Shown here: positions 1 through 7,837 of the stretch, one piece after another
Numbering within the stretch: the first letter of the stretch is position 1
Layout of the letters: the number at the start of each line of letters is the position of its first letter
NCBI RefSeq assembly: GCF_000721075.1
Contig: NZ_JOEQ01000053.1
Coordinates: 1-29,323, forward strand
DNA: 29,323 nt
Source of the DNA: Streptosporangium amethystogenes
GTDB taxonomy: Bacteria > Actinomycetota > Actinomycetes > Streptosporangiales > Streptosporangiaceae
Direction of reading: 5' to 3'
The notes under the pieces: model-generated
Told to the model about the DNA's origin: nothing
Databases searched by the model: none
The model's input: the letters and a program-made list of their open reading frames with translations, nothing else
Position numbers and translations under genes: made by a program

Positions 1-231
1 CAGGGCGCGCGGGTCACGATCACCGCCGGCAGGCTGAGCGTCACCGACGGCCCGTTCGCCGAGGCGAAGGAACTGATCAGCTACGCGCTCTACCAGGTCC
101 GCTCGAAGGAGGAGGCCGTCGAGTGGACCTCCCGTTTCCTGAAGATCCACCGGGATCACTGGGCGGGCTGGGAGGGTGAGGCCGACGTGCTGCGCGTCTT
201 CGGCCCCGAGGACTTCGCCGCCCCCGCCTGA
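1..231 (+). CDS. YCII/DGPF-domain protein, C-terminal part
   Basis: Open from the first base and ending at TGA 229-231, so only the last 76 residues are present. The stretch VTDGPFAEAKE is the DGPF motif of the YCII-related family (small ferredoxin-fold proteins of about 110-140 residues, many encoded beside ECF sigma factors). The remainder, with an HRDHWAGWEGEADVLRVFGP segment, fits the C-terminal half of that fold. Biochemical role is not known for the family. The start, and any sigma-factor partner, lie outside the window. A strong hairpin terminator follows 12 bp after the stop. Confidence 0.75.
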   Translation, partial: QGARVTITAGRLSVTDGPFAEAKELISYALYQVRSKEEAVEWTSRFLKIHRDHWAGWEGEADVLRVFGPEDFAAPA

Positions 232-243
232 TCCCACCGCCGT

Positions 244-285
244 GCACGAACCCCCGGCCAGGAACACCTGGCCGGGGGCTCGTGC
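244..285 (+). terminator. Strong hairpin terminator after YCII gene
   Basis: Perfect 12-bp stem CCCCCGGCCAGG (251-262) with CCTGGCCGGGGG (267-278) around an AACA loop. It is extended past one mismatch by GCACGA (244-249) with TCGTGC (280-285). The tail (GTTTC) is T-poor, as is usual for actinobacterial terminators. Confidence 0.85.
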
Positions 286-698
286 GTTTCCCGTGCCGGA
301 CGGGCCTGGCGCCGGCTGAGGAGCAGATCTTCGAGTATGGCCTCGTGTGAATCCTCTCCCGGTACGGTCTCAGGGCTGTTCGGGGTCTCCTTCCACTCGA
401 AGCCGAGCCGATCGGGATCCCAGCGCTTGCGCGGATTGGCCGATCCGACCGTGATCGTGCGCACGGTCGCGGAGATGATCGCTCGTCCTCAGCACTCTGG
501 CGGCGCTGACGTTCGGAAAACGGCTCTCAGGGTGACGCCGAAAACAGCGGGTATATGGTGGAAAGCGGACAGAGAGCCATTGTCTCCGGCCCGGATTTCG
601 GCCGTCACGGCCTCCTCGCAGTTCCCCTCGCGGACGACGACCGGCTGCTCCACCGGGCATCACGCGGAAGGGCGCCACGAGGGAACACGGAGGACGTC
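286..698. other. 413-bp intergenic region upstream of formaldehyde dehydrogenase
   Basis: No gene I can support. It is less GC-biased than its surroundings around 511-575, including a TATATG (552-557) that could be a -10 element, but I see no convincing -35 at the right distance. Antisense frames are open here but look like relics at best. The region probably holds the promoter and 5' leader of the gene at 699. Confidence 0.4.
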
Positions 699-1922
699 AT
701 GCCGAGCAACAGAGCCGTCTCCTACCAGGGGCCGGGCAAGGTGGAAGTCCAGAACATCGACTATCCCGAGTTCGAGCTCAAGGACGGCCCGGGGGTCAAC
801 CCCGCCAACGTGGGCCGCAAGGTGCCGCACGGGGCGATCGTCAAGACCGTCGCGACGAACATCTGCGGCAGCGACCAGCACATGGTCCGTGGCCGTACCA
901 CCGCGCCCATCGGTCTCGTCCTCGGCCACGAGATCACCGGAGAGGTCGTGGAGGTCGGTCCGGACGCGGAGTTCACGAAGGTGGGCGACCTCGTCTCGGT
1001 GCCCTTCAACATCTCCTGTGGCCGCTGCCGCAACTGCAAGGAGGGCAAGACCGGGATCTGTGAGAACGTCAACCCCGACCAGCCGGGTTCGGCGTACGGC
1101 TATGTCGACATGGGCGGCTGGGTCGGCGGGCAGGCCCAGTACGTCCTGGTGCCCTATGCCGACTGGAACCTGCTCAAGTTCCCGGACAGGGACCAGGCGA
1201 TGGAGAAGATCCTCGACCTGGCCATGCTCACCGACATCCTCCCGACCGGCTTCCACGGCTGTGTCACCGCCGGGGTGAGGCCGGGATCGACCGTCTACAT
1301 CGCGGGCGCGGGCCCGGTCGGGCTCGCGGCGGCGGTCTCGGCGTTCCTCCTCGGGGCCGCCGCGGTGATCGTCGGCGACCTGAACAAGGACCGCCTGGAA
1401 CAGGCCCGCAGCTTCGGCTGCGAGACCGTCGACGTGTCACGGGGCGAGCCCAAGGACCAGATCGAGCAGATCCTCGGCGTGCCGGAGGTCGACTGCGGCG
1501 TCGACGCGGTCGGCTTCGAGGCACGTGGCCACGGCGCGGACGCGGGGCAGGAACGCCCGGCCACCGTGCTCAACTCGCTCATGGAGATCACCCGCGCCGG
1601 CGGCGCGCTCGGCATTCCGGGCCTGTACGTGACCGGTGACCCGGGTGCCCACGACGAGGCGGCGAAGCAGGGGTCGCTCTCCATCCGGCTCGGCCTCGGC
1701 TGGGCCAAGTCGCTCTCCTTCACCACGGGCCAGTGCCCCGTCATGCGCTACAACTACTACCTGATGCAGGCGATCCTGCACGACAGGGTGCAGATCGCGA
1801 AGGCGGTCAACGCGGTGCCGATCCCGCTGGAGCGGGCACCCCAGGGGTACGAGGACTTCGACCAGGGCGCCGCGTCCAAGTTCGTGCTCGACCCCAACGG
1901 CGTGCTCGGCACGACGGGCTAG
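699..1922 (+). CDS. fdhA: Glutathione-independent formaldehyde dehydrogenase
   Basis: 407-aa zinc-dependent medium-chain dehydrogenase that closely follows the Pseudomonas putida formaldehyde dehydrogenase pattern (about 400 aa), which oxidises formaldehyde to formate with tightly bound NAD and no glutathione. Visible: catalytic-zinc C56 in NICGSDQH and H77-E78 in LGHE; structural-zinc cysteines C107, C110, C113 and C121; the nucleotide-binding IAGAGPVGLAAA; and the family-typical insert GYVDMGGWVGGQAQYVLVPY. The ATG at 699 is chosen because GGAGG (689-693) lies 5 nt upstream; an open frame extends further back to 555 but has no such signal. Monocistronic, with a hairpin 20 bp after the stop. 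A plausible job here is disposal of formaldehyde released by oxidative demethylation by the nearby P450 fusion; that link is inference. Confidence 0.92.
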   Translation: MPSNRAVSYQGPGKVEVQNIDYPEFELKDGPGVNPANVGRKVPHGAIVKTVATNICGSDQHMVRGRTTAPIGLVLGHEITGEVVEVGPDAEFTKVGDLVSVPFNISCGRCRNCKEGKTGICENVNPDQPGSAYGYVDMGGWVGGQAQYVLVPYADWNLLKFPDRDQAMEKILDLAMLTDILPTGFHGCVTAGVRPGSTVYIAGAGPVGLAAAVSAFLLGAAAVIVGDLNKDRLEQARSFGCETVDVSRGEPKDQIEQILGVPEVDCGVDAVGFEARGHGADAGQERPATVLNSLMEITRAGGALGIPGLYVTGDPGAHDEAAKQGSLSIRLGLGWAKSLSFTTGQCPVMRYNYYLMQAILHDRVQIAKAVNAVPIPLERAPQGYEDFDQGAASKFVLDPNGVLGTTG

Positions 1923-1942
1923 TGGTCCGTCACCGACGTCGG

Positions 1943-1962
1943 ATCCCGCGTGCGGGCGGGAT
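1943..1962. terminator. Hairpin between convergent genes
   Basis: ATCCCGC (1943-1949) pairs with GCGGGAT (1956-1962) around a 6-nt loop, between the convergent stops at 1922 and 2007. It could serve either strand. Confidence 0.55.
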
Positions 1963-2006
1963 GAAGCGGCAGGTCACCGCTCCAGATGGTCGTTCGGGCC
2001 CCGGAT

Positions 2007-2501
2007 TCAGAGTGCTTCGACGAACAGTTCGGCCTCGTGCTCGCCCATGCCGGTCTCGCCGCGTACCAGATAGACCGCCTGCTCGGCGCGGCCGGCGGCC
2101 TTGAGTTCGCGCACCCGGGTGGCCAGGTCGGGGCCCGCGGCGCCGGTGTGCGGCAGAGCGGTGGGTTGGGCGGGCTTGAAGCGGGCCATGGCGGGCTGAC
2201 TCCACAGATCGTGTCCCATGACCACCCCGTCGATGGTCATTTTGGCGTCCCGCAGGCTGAGCCCGGTGCGGCCGCGCAGCTCCTTGATCGCCTCGATTCT
2301 GCGTCCCGCGCGGACCAGGCCGGTGACGAGCTCCTGCAGCCCCTGCGGGGTGGGCATGGGCGTCGGCATGGGCATGGGCATGGGAGGTTGGTCGCCCTTC
2401 CTGGCGGCCATGACGATCCCGACGATGATCACCAGGACCATCGCGAACAGGATGGCGACGACCAGCAGCTCCACGGGTCCGATGTTCGGCATGTGCGGCA
2501 T
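2007..2501 (-). CDS. Membrane-anchored protein with two L7/L12 C-terminal-like repeats
   Basis: 164 aa. Residues 9-32 form one hydrophobic membrane segment, followed by a basic stop (ARKG) and a Met-Pro-rich linker (MPMPMPTPMPTP, 41-52). Residues 54-95 (LVTGLVRAGRRIEAIKELRG, then TGLSLRDAKMTID) resemble the ribosomal protein L7/L12 C-terminal domain, whose hallmark is a K-I-x-V-I-K-x-x-R-E-x-T-G-L-x-L-x-E-A-K helix pair. Residues 125-164 (RVRELKAAGRAEQAVYLVRG, then ETGMGEHEAELFVEAL) read as a second, more diverged copy. It cannot be ribosomal bL12 because it lacks the N-terminal dimerisation domain and has a membrane anchor. No strong ribosome binding site is seen; ATG 2492 is an alternative start three codons in. 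Last gene of the minus run, 111 bp after the P450. Confidence 0.75.
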   Translation of the reverse strand: MPHMPNIGPVELLVVAILFAMVLVIIVGIVMAARKGDQPPMPMPMPTPMPTPQGLQELVTGLVRAGRRIEAIKELRGRTGLSLRDAKMTIDGVVMGHDLWSQPAMARFKPAQPTALPHTGAAGPDLATRVRELKAAGRAEQAVYLVRGETGMGEHEAELFVEAL

Positions 2502-2551
2502 CGTATGACGGATCCGCGCGAGCGGTACAGGTGCGAGGGACGGAGGCGGGG

Positions 2552-2563
2552 CACCCGCGGGTG
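2552..2563. repeat. 12-bp perfect palindrome CACCCGCGGGTG
   Basis: Lies in the 111-bp gap between the P450 stop (2613) and the start of the L12-like gene (2501). Could be an operator or part of a weak terminator hairpin. Nothing else is recognisable in this gap. Confidence 0.35.
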
Positions 2564-2612
2564 ATTCCTCCTCCGCCCCCGCTCCTCGCTTCCTGCGGGT
2601 CTCGCCGGGCCG

Positions 2613-4838
2613 TCAGAGGTCCAGGACCAGGCGGGGTGACGACGAGCGGCCGACGCAGATCATCATCGTCCGGCCCGCCTCCCGCTCCTCTGCGGTCAGC
2701 AGCGAGTCGCGGTGCTCGGGCGTTCCCGCGAGCACCCGGGTCTCGCAGGCTCCGCAGTATCCCTTCTCGCAGTCGTAGGAGAGGCCGGGGGCGACCTCGC
2801 GGATCGCCTCGATGAGGCGCCGGTCGGGCTCGACCCGCACGGTCCGCCCTGTCCTGGCGAGGTGGACGTCGAAGGCGGTGTTGGCCGCCGGATCGAAGAC
2901 CACCTCCGGGGCGTCCCCGGCGGTGAAGCGCTCGACATGCAGCCGGTCGCCGATGCCCAGGCGCGCGCAGGCCCGCTCAACGGCCTCGATCATCCCGGAC
3001 GGGCCGCAGCAGTAGATCGCGGTGGCCGGCCCCGCCGAGGACAGGATCGCGTCCAGGTCGGGGAGGCCGAACTCGTCCTGTGGCATCAGCTCCGCGCGCT
3101 CACCCGCGCACTCCACCAGTTCGTCGCCGAAGGCCATGGACGTGCGGGATCTCCCGCCGTAGACGGCGCGCAGGGGGGTGCCCCGGCGGGCGGCGGCGCG
3201 GGCCATGGCCAGGATCGGGGTGATGCCGATACCCCCGGCGATGAACAGGTAGTCCTCGGCGGCCACCAGCGGGAAGTGGTTGCGCGGTCCCCGCACGCCG
3301 ACGGTGACGCCCTCACGGGCGATCTCGTGCACCTCGGCCGAGCCGCCGCGGCCGTTCTCCTCGCGCAGCACCGCCACCCGGTAACTGTCCCGCTGTCCGG
3401 GGTCGCCGCACAGGGAGTACTGCCGGAGGCGGCCCGACGGCAGGCGGAACTCCAGGTGCGCGCCGGGCTCCCAGGCGGGCAGTTCGCCGCCGCCCGCCCT
3501 GGCGAGGGTCAGCGCCAGCACACCGTCGGCGACCGGCTCGGCCCGGGTGACGACCGCCTCGAAGGAGGCGGCCTTGTTGAAAGGAGAGGTGAAGGCCGAC
3601 TGGGTGCCGGGCGCGGATCCGGCACCCAGCCGGGGTCCCGGTGGGAAGATCGCGGGGATCGCGTCCCAGCCGGACTGGTTCCCCCGCGTGGGGTAGGCGA
3701 CGAGCCCGTCTTCGAGCACCTGGAATTCGGGCAGCCTGGTCAGCACCTGGGTGATCATCTCGCGGAACATGGCGCGGGCCAGGTGAGCGCCGGCGCAGCG
3801 GTGCGTGCCGATGCCGAAGCTGAGGTGCCTGGTGGCGTCCCGGTCCAGGCGCACCTCGGCGGGGTCGGGGAAGACGGCCGGGTCGTGGTTGGCGGCGACC
3901 CACGGGATCAGCACGCGCTCGCCGGCCCGCACCGGGCACCCGCCGATCTCGGTGTCGGCGCGTACGGTGCGCGCCATGGACTGCGAGGGGGCGAACGCCC
4001 GGAGGAACTCCTCGGTGGCCGTGTCGAGCAGGTCGGGCGACTCGATCAGGCGGCGCCGCTGCTCGGGGTGGCGGCTCAGGTGCACGAGGACGCTGCCGGT
4101 CAGCGACGTGGTGGTGTCGACACCGCCCGCGATGAGCAGCCCGATCATCGACACCAGTTCGTCCTCGCCGTACGGGGTGCCGTCGGGACGGTGCTGTGCG
4201 GCCAGGACGCTCGTCGCGTCCGAGGTGGGTTCGGCCCGGCGTTGCCGGATGATCTCGCGGATCCGCCGTTCCATGTAGGCGAGGCCCTCGGCGCCCTTGC
4301 GGGCCCGGTCACTGTCGGCGGGCGCGGCGAAGATGTCGTGGATCGGCCCGGCCAGCCGGGCCCAGTCCTCCTCGGGGAAGCCCAGCCAGTCCAGGGTGAC
4401 CGCGGCGGGCAGCGGATTGGTCAGATCACGGACGAAGTCCGCCGAGCCGTGCTCGACGAACGCGTCGACGACACGCGTGGCGTGCCTGGCGATCATCGGC
4501 CGCAGCCGGTCGACGGCGTCCGGGGTGAGCAGGGGGTTGATCAGGTCGCGGTACTCGGTGGCCTGTGGAGGGTCCAACTCGATCGGGTACTGCTCCAGGC
4601 CCGGTCCGCTGGGGATGACGATCGCGACCCGGTCCTCGCCCGAAGAGGCCCTGGAGGAGGAGAAGGTGTCGTCGTCTCGGGCGATCCTGGTCACGTCCGC
4701 GTAGCGGGTCGTGTAGACGAAGCCGCCGTGGCTCGTGGTCCGGCCGACCGGGCACTGCTCGCGAAAGGAGTCGTAGTAGGCGACCGGGTCCGCGGTGCAC
4801 GCCGCGGAGTGGTGGTCGAAGTCAATCTGCTGGGTCAT
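2613..4838 (-). CDS. Self-sufficient cytochrome P450 (P450-FMN reductase-2Fe2S fusion)
   Basis: 741-aa monooxygenase with its own electron chain. P450 domain (about 1-400): I-helix AGGVDTTT near 237-244, K-helix E277-x-x-R280, heme loop FGIGTHRCAG with ligand C348. After a short linker (about 401-425) comes a phthalate-dioxygenase-reductase module: FMN-binding RQYS (472-475), RGPRNHF (516-522), nucleotide-binding GGIGIT (535-540). The C-terminal [2Fe-2S] domain carries C690, C695, C698 and C728. This is the class VII (P450RhF/CYP116B) layout and the reductase half is very like P450RhF. The heme half, however, has the FGIGTHRCAGAHLAR signature of free-standing bacterial P450s rather than the CYP116B FGYGSHQCMG, suggesting a swapped heme domain. 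Substrate unknown; O- or N-demethylation would fit the nearby formaldehyde dehydrogenase. ATG 4838 has only a weak ribosome site. Confidence 0.93.
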   Translation of the reverse strand: MTQQIDFDHHSAACTADPVAYYDSFREQCPVGRTTSHGGFVYTTRYADVTRIARDDDTFSSSRASSGEDRVAIVIPSGPGLEQYPIELDPPQATEYRDLINPLLTPDAVDRLRPMIARHATRVVDAFVEHGSADFVRDLTNPLPAAVTLDWLGFPEEDWARLAGPIHDIFAAPADSDRARKGAEGLAYMERRIREIIRQRRAEPTSDATSVLAAQHRPDGTPYGEDELVSMIGLLIAGGVDTTTSLTGSVLVHLSRHPEQRRRLIESPDLLDTATEEFLRAFAPSQSMARTVRADTEIGGCPVRAGERVLIPWVAANHDPAVFPDPAEVRLDRDATRHLSFGIGTHRCAGAHLARAMFREMITQVLTRLPEFQVLEDGLVAYPTRGNQSGWDAIPAIFPPGPRLGAGSAPGTQSAFTSPFNKAASFEAVVTRAEPVADGVLALTLARAGGGELPAWEPGAHLEFRLPSGRLRQYSLCGDPGQRDSYRVAVLREENGRGGSAEVHEIAREGVTVGVRGPRNHFPLVAAEDYLFIAGGIGITPILAMARAAARRGTPLRAVYGGRSRTSMAFGDELVECAGERAELMPQDEFGLPDLDAILSSAGPATAIYCCGPSGMIEAVERACARLGIGDRLHVERFTAGDAPEVVFDPAANTAFDVHLARTGRTVRVEPDRRLIEAIREVAPGLSYDCEKGYCGACETRVLAGTPEHRDSLLTAEEREAGRTMMICVGRSSSPRLVLDL

Positions 4839-4913
4839 GGCGCACAGGCCCCATATCCATACGAACGATGCGCGGTGTTGCCCAGCCGCGCCACTGGGTG
4901 TCTGGGTGCCGGA

Positions 4914-4949
4914 AGTCTACTCACGCACGGATCACGAGACAATGTCTCG
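4914..4949 (-). promoter_or_regulatory. P450 promoter overlapped by palindromic operator
   Basis: On the minus strand: -35 TTGTCT (4942-4937), 17-bp spacer, -10 TAGACT (4919-4914), giving a leader of about 70 nt before ATG 4838. The -35 lies inside a perfect palindrome, CGAGAC-AAT-GTCTCG (4935-4949). That placement is typical of repression by a TetR-like dimer. No regulator gene is adjacent. Confidence 0.65.
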
Positions 4950-4993
4950 CATATCGCAGCGATGTCACACGGTCTCCGGCGAGGACCGGGAGT

Positions 4994-6076
4994 TCAGAAG
5001 GTCAGGACGGCCTTCGCGGTCCTACCGGCGCGCAGGTCGGCGATCGCCTCGTTGATCTGCTCGAAGGGGTAGGACGTCATCATCCTGTCCACCGGGAACC
5101 GTCCCGCGACGTACAGATCAAGCAGCCTGGGCAGGAACACCTGGGGAAGGCTGCTGCCGCCGATGATTCCGGTGACGGTGCGCCCGTTGAGGATGCTGCG
5201 CCAGTCGAAGCTCATCTCCTGGCTGGGGCCGACGCCGATCACGCCGCACCGGCCGAGCGGGCCGAGCGCCTCGACGGCGGTGCGCAGCACGTCCTGGCGG
5301 CCGGTGGTGTCGATGACGAAGTCGAAGCCGTGCGGTGCGATCTCGCGCAGCGCCTCGGCCGAGTCCGAGACGGAGGAGTCGACCGTGTGCGTCGCGCCGT
5401 AGGAGCGGGCGGCCTCCAGTTTGGCGGCGTTGACGTCGACCGCCGCGACGACCGAGCAGCCGCTGATCGCCGCCGCGATGATCGCCGCGACCCCCACCGC
5501 GCCGGCCCCGAAGACGGCGATCGAGGAGCCGGGGGACGGGCGCAGCACGTTGAACACCCCGCCCGCACCGGTCTGCAGGCCGCAGCCGAACGGGCCGACA
5601 TGGGTCAGGTCGATGTTCTTGTCGATGGGGACGACGGCGCGCTCGGTCGCCACGACGTGCGTGGCGAAGGACGACTGCCCGAGGAAGTGGCCGTTGACCG
5701 GCGCGCCGTCCAGGGAGAGCGCAGAGGAGCCGTCGGGCCGCCTGCCGCCGAAGTTGAGGGCGTCGAAGCTCCGGCAGTAGGCGGGGGAGCCGGTCAGGCA
5801 GAGGGGACAGGCCCCGCAGGAGGTGAAACTCATCGCCACGTGGTCACCGGGGGCCACCGAGGTCACCCGCGAGCCGACCCGCTCCACGATCCCGGCACCC
5901 TCGTGGCCGAGCACCGCGGGGGTGGGGAAGAAGGTGGCGAACTCCAGGTCGGTGCCGCAGATGCCGGTGCTGCTCACCCGGACCAGCACCTCGTCGGGGC
6001 GGGGCTCTTCGAGTTCTGCCTCCCGGAGGGCGAAGGACCCTCCGGTGGTTTCCAGAACGGCGGCGGTGATACGCAC
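4994..6076 (-). CDS. Zinc alcohol dehydrogenase, aryl/benzyl-alcohol type
   Basis: 360-aa medium-chain NAD-dependent alcohol dehydrogenase. Catalytic zinc: C40 in GICGTDLEF and H58-E59 in LGHEG. Structural zinc: C87, C90, C93, C101. Rossmann motif VFGAGAVGVAA. The sequence (FGGRRPDGSSALSLDG, GPFGCGLQTGAG) matches the benzyl/aryl-alcohol dehydrogenase subgroup (XylB/AreB-like), which interconverts aromatic alcohols and aldehydes. GTG 6076 is chosen over longer frames because a perfect GGAGG (6085-6081) sits 4 nt upstream and the protein then starts at the family position (MRITAAVLE). It is divergent from an aldehyde dehydrogenase with 75 bp between starts, consistent with a two-step alcohol to aldehyde to acid route. 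Confidence 0.9.
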   Translation of the reverse strand: MRITAAVLETTGGSFALREAELEEPRPDEVLVRVSSTGICGTDLEFATFFPTPAVLGHEGAGIVERVGSRVTSVAPGDHVAMSFTSCGACPLCLTGSPAYCRSFDALNFGGRRPDGSSALSLDGAPVNGHFLGQSSFATHVVATERAVVPIDKNIDLTHVGPFGCGLQTGAGGVFNVLRPSPGSSIAVFGAGAVGVAAIIAAAISGCSVVAAVDVNAAKLEAARSYGATHTVDSSVSDSAEALREIAPHGFDFVIDTTGRQDVLRTAVEALGPLGRCGVIGVGPSQEMSFDWRSILNGRTVTGIIGGSSLPQVFLPRLLDLYVAGRFPVDRMMTSYPFEQINEAIADLRAGRTAKAVLTF

Positions 6077-6151
6077 GGATCCTCCACAGCTATTTTCATA
6101 AAACGAGATGGCATCTTGACATGCAGAACAAGGGGGGTCAAGGATTCCGAC
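6077..6151. promoter_or_regulatory. Divergent promoter with conserved 16-bp operator
   Basis: Region between the alcohol and aldehyde dehydrogenase starts. It contains CGAGATGGCATCTTGA (6104-6119), whose core AGATG-G-CATCT is palindromic. The same 16-mer with two changes recurs at 7797-7812. For the minus gene a -10 TATGAA with CATGTC 17 bp upstream brackets the operator. For the plus gene a TTGACA (6116-6121) overlaps its edge, but I see no good -10 for it. Confidence 0.55.
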
Positions 6152-7621
6152 ATGGCCGAACTTCTGATCCCTTCCGCCCAGCAACTGATCGACGGAGAGT
6201 GGGCAGCCGCTCGTGACGCCGGCGAGCTCCGCGTCGCAGACCCCGCCACCGGCCAGACCGTCCAGACGGTGGCCTGCGCGGGCCGAGCGGACGTGGACGA
6301 CGCCGTGCAGGCCGCCAGGCGGGCCTTTCCCGGCTGGGCCGCGACCTCGGCCTCCGAGCGCGGCAGGCTGCTGCGCCGCTGGTCGGAGTTGATCGGTGAG
6401 CACGTCGAGGACCTCGCCCGTTTCGAGGCCCGGGACGTGGGCAAGCCGCTGTCGGGTGGCCGGATGAACATCTTCATCACCCAGGGCATCATCGACTACT
6501 TCGCGGGCGCCGCCGACAAGCTGACCGGCGTTACCCTTCCCACCCGCACCCCCGACTACCTTGGCTACACCCTGCAGGAGCCGTACGGCGTCTGCGCGGT
6601 CATCATCCCTTGGAACGTTCCGGCCGTGCTCACCGCGGCCAACGTGGCCCCCGCGCTGGCCGCGGGCAACACGGTGGTGCTCAAGCCCTCGGAGGTGGCG
6701 CCGCTGGCGCCGTTCGCGCTGGCGGAACTGGCGCGGCGGGCCGGTTTCCCGCCGGGCGTGCTCAACGTGCTCGCCGGAGTCGGCGCCGACGCCGGTGCCG
6801 CGCTCACCTCACATCCCGGTGTGAACCACATCAGTTTCGTCGGCTCCACGACCACCGGCCGCGCGATCATGCGGGCCGCGGCGGACAACCTGGTGCCGGT
6901 CAAGCTGGAGCTGGGCGGCAAGTCGCCCAATGTGCTCTTCGCCGACGCCGATCTCGACGTCGCGATCCCGGCGATCGTGGGCTCCATCACCGAGAACGCC
7001 GGGCAGAACTGCTACGCGGGGTCGAGGCTGCTGGTCGAGGCGTCCATCAGGGACGAGGTCGTGGAGCGGGTGGCGGAGTCGATGCGCGCCGTGCGGATCG
7101 GCCCGTGGGACGCCGACCTCGACATGGGGCCGCTGGTCAACGAGGCGCAGTACCGCCGGGTGCTCGGCTTCCTGGAGAGTGCCCCCGCCGAGGGTGCCCG
7201 CCTGGTCACCGGGGGCGGTCCCGAGCGGCGGGCGGACGGCGGCTGGTTCGTCCAGCCGTCGCTCTTCGACGGCGTGGACCCGCGCTCCCGGCTGTCCAGG
7301 GAGGAGGTGTTCGGCCCGGTGCTCGCCGTGCAGGAGTTCTCCGGCGCCCGGCAGGCGGTGGAGATGATGAACGATACCGACTTCGGCCTGCTGGCGTGCA
7401 TCTGGACCAGCGACGTCTCCCGGGCGCTGCGCCTGGCCCAGGAGGTGCGCTCGGGGCAGGTCTCGGTCAACCAGTTCGCCGACGCCGGGGTCATCGGCTT
7501 CCCCTTCAACATGCAGAGGGACAGCGGCTTCAGCCGCGGCGGCGGGTACGCCGCCATGCGGGAGTACACGCAGGAGAAGGCTGTCGCGGTACGCCTGCTC
7601 GACCGGTCATCCGTGGAATGA
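6152..7621 (+). CDS. Aldehyde dehydrogenase (NAD(P)+)
   Basis: 489-aa class 3 (ALDH) enzyme that oxidises aldehydes to carboxylic acids. Visible: oxyanion N155 in IIPWNVP, cofactor K178 and E181 in LKPSEV, FVGSTTTGR (glycine motif), general base E253 in LELGGKSPN, and nucleophile C287 in ENAGQNCYAG; EEVFGPV is also present. Length is normal for the family (about 480-500). ATG 6152 is supported by AAGGA (6140-6144) 7 nt upstream and by the start matching the family; an upstream open frame is spurious. Paired divergently with the aryl-alcohol-type dehydrogenase, so an aromatic or branched aldehyde is likely; the exact substrate cannot be read from the sequence. Confidence 0.93.
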   Translation: MAELLIPSAQQLIDGEWAAARDAGELRVADPATGQTVQTVACAGRADVDDAVQAARRAFPGWAATSASERGRLLRRWSELIGEHVEDLARFEARDVGKPLSGGRMNIFITQGIIDYFAGAADKLTGVTLPTRTPDYLGYTLQEPYGVCAVIIPWNVPAVLTAANVAPALAAGNTVVLKPSEVAPLAPFALAELARRAGFPPGVLNVLAGVGADAGAALTSHPGVNHISFVGSTTTGRAIMRAAADNLVPVKLELGGKSPNVLFADADLDVAIPAIVGSITENAGQNCYAGSRLLVEASIRDEVVERVAESMRAVRIGPWDADLDMGPLVNEAQYRRVLGFLESAPAEGARLVTGGGPERRADGGWFVQPSLFDGVDPRSRLSREEVFGPVLAVQEFSGARQAVEMMNDTDFGLLACIWTSDVSRALRLAQEVRSGQVSVNQFADAGVIGFPFNMQRDSGFSRGGGYAAMREYTQEKAVAVRLLDRSSVE

Positions 7622-7736
7622 ACGTGGCAGCGACGGAGCGGCTGTTAAATGGCAGCGTTCCAACCTGCACATATTCACGCCACGCGACCCGCATGTAACA
7701 AGCATGTGACGCGCGGGGCAGTTGGCTCCAGAGGCA

Positions 7737-7820
7737 TTGACAGGCCTATCGGAGCGGCGGCAGAGTACGACGCATTGCGGGCGATAAATCACAATGCGAG
7801 ATGCCATCGTGAATGACGAT
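7737..7820 (+). promoter_or_regulatory. Promoter and stacked operators before oxidoreductase operon
   Basis: TTGACA (7737-7742), 18-bp spacer, CAGAGT (7761-7766) form a plausible promoter in a 216-bp gap. Downstream are three dyads: CGCATTG (7771-7777) with CAATGCG (7792-7798); the 16-mer CGAGATGCCATCGTGA (7797-7812) shared with 6104-6119; and ATCGT-gaatg-ACGAT (7806-7820). The upstream part of the gap also has a direct repeat GCATGT/GCATGT near 7691-7707. Confidence 0.55.
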
Positions 7821-7837
7821 CGCTTGGAGGGTTAGAG

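Noticed and set aside
156..464. Minus-strand GTG frame of 102 codons with a protein-like first 50 residues (GSANPRKRWDPDRLGFEWKE)
   Set aside because: It runs through the strong terminator and the 3' end of the YCII gene, has no ribosome site and only moderate GC3. At best a decayed small gene.
2712..5072. 786-codon open frame antisense to the P450 fusion
   Set aside because: Shadow of a high-GC gene. The P450 strand carries all heme, FMN and Fe-S motifs; the antisense product is low-complexity Gly/Arg/Asp-rich.
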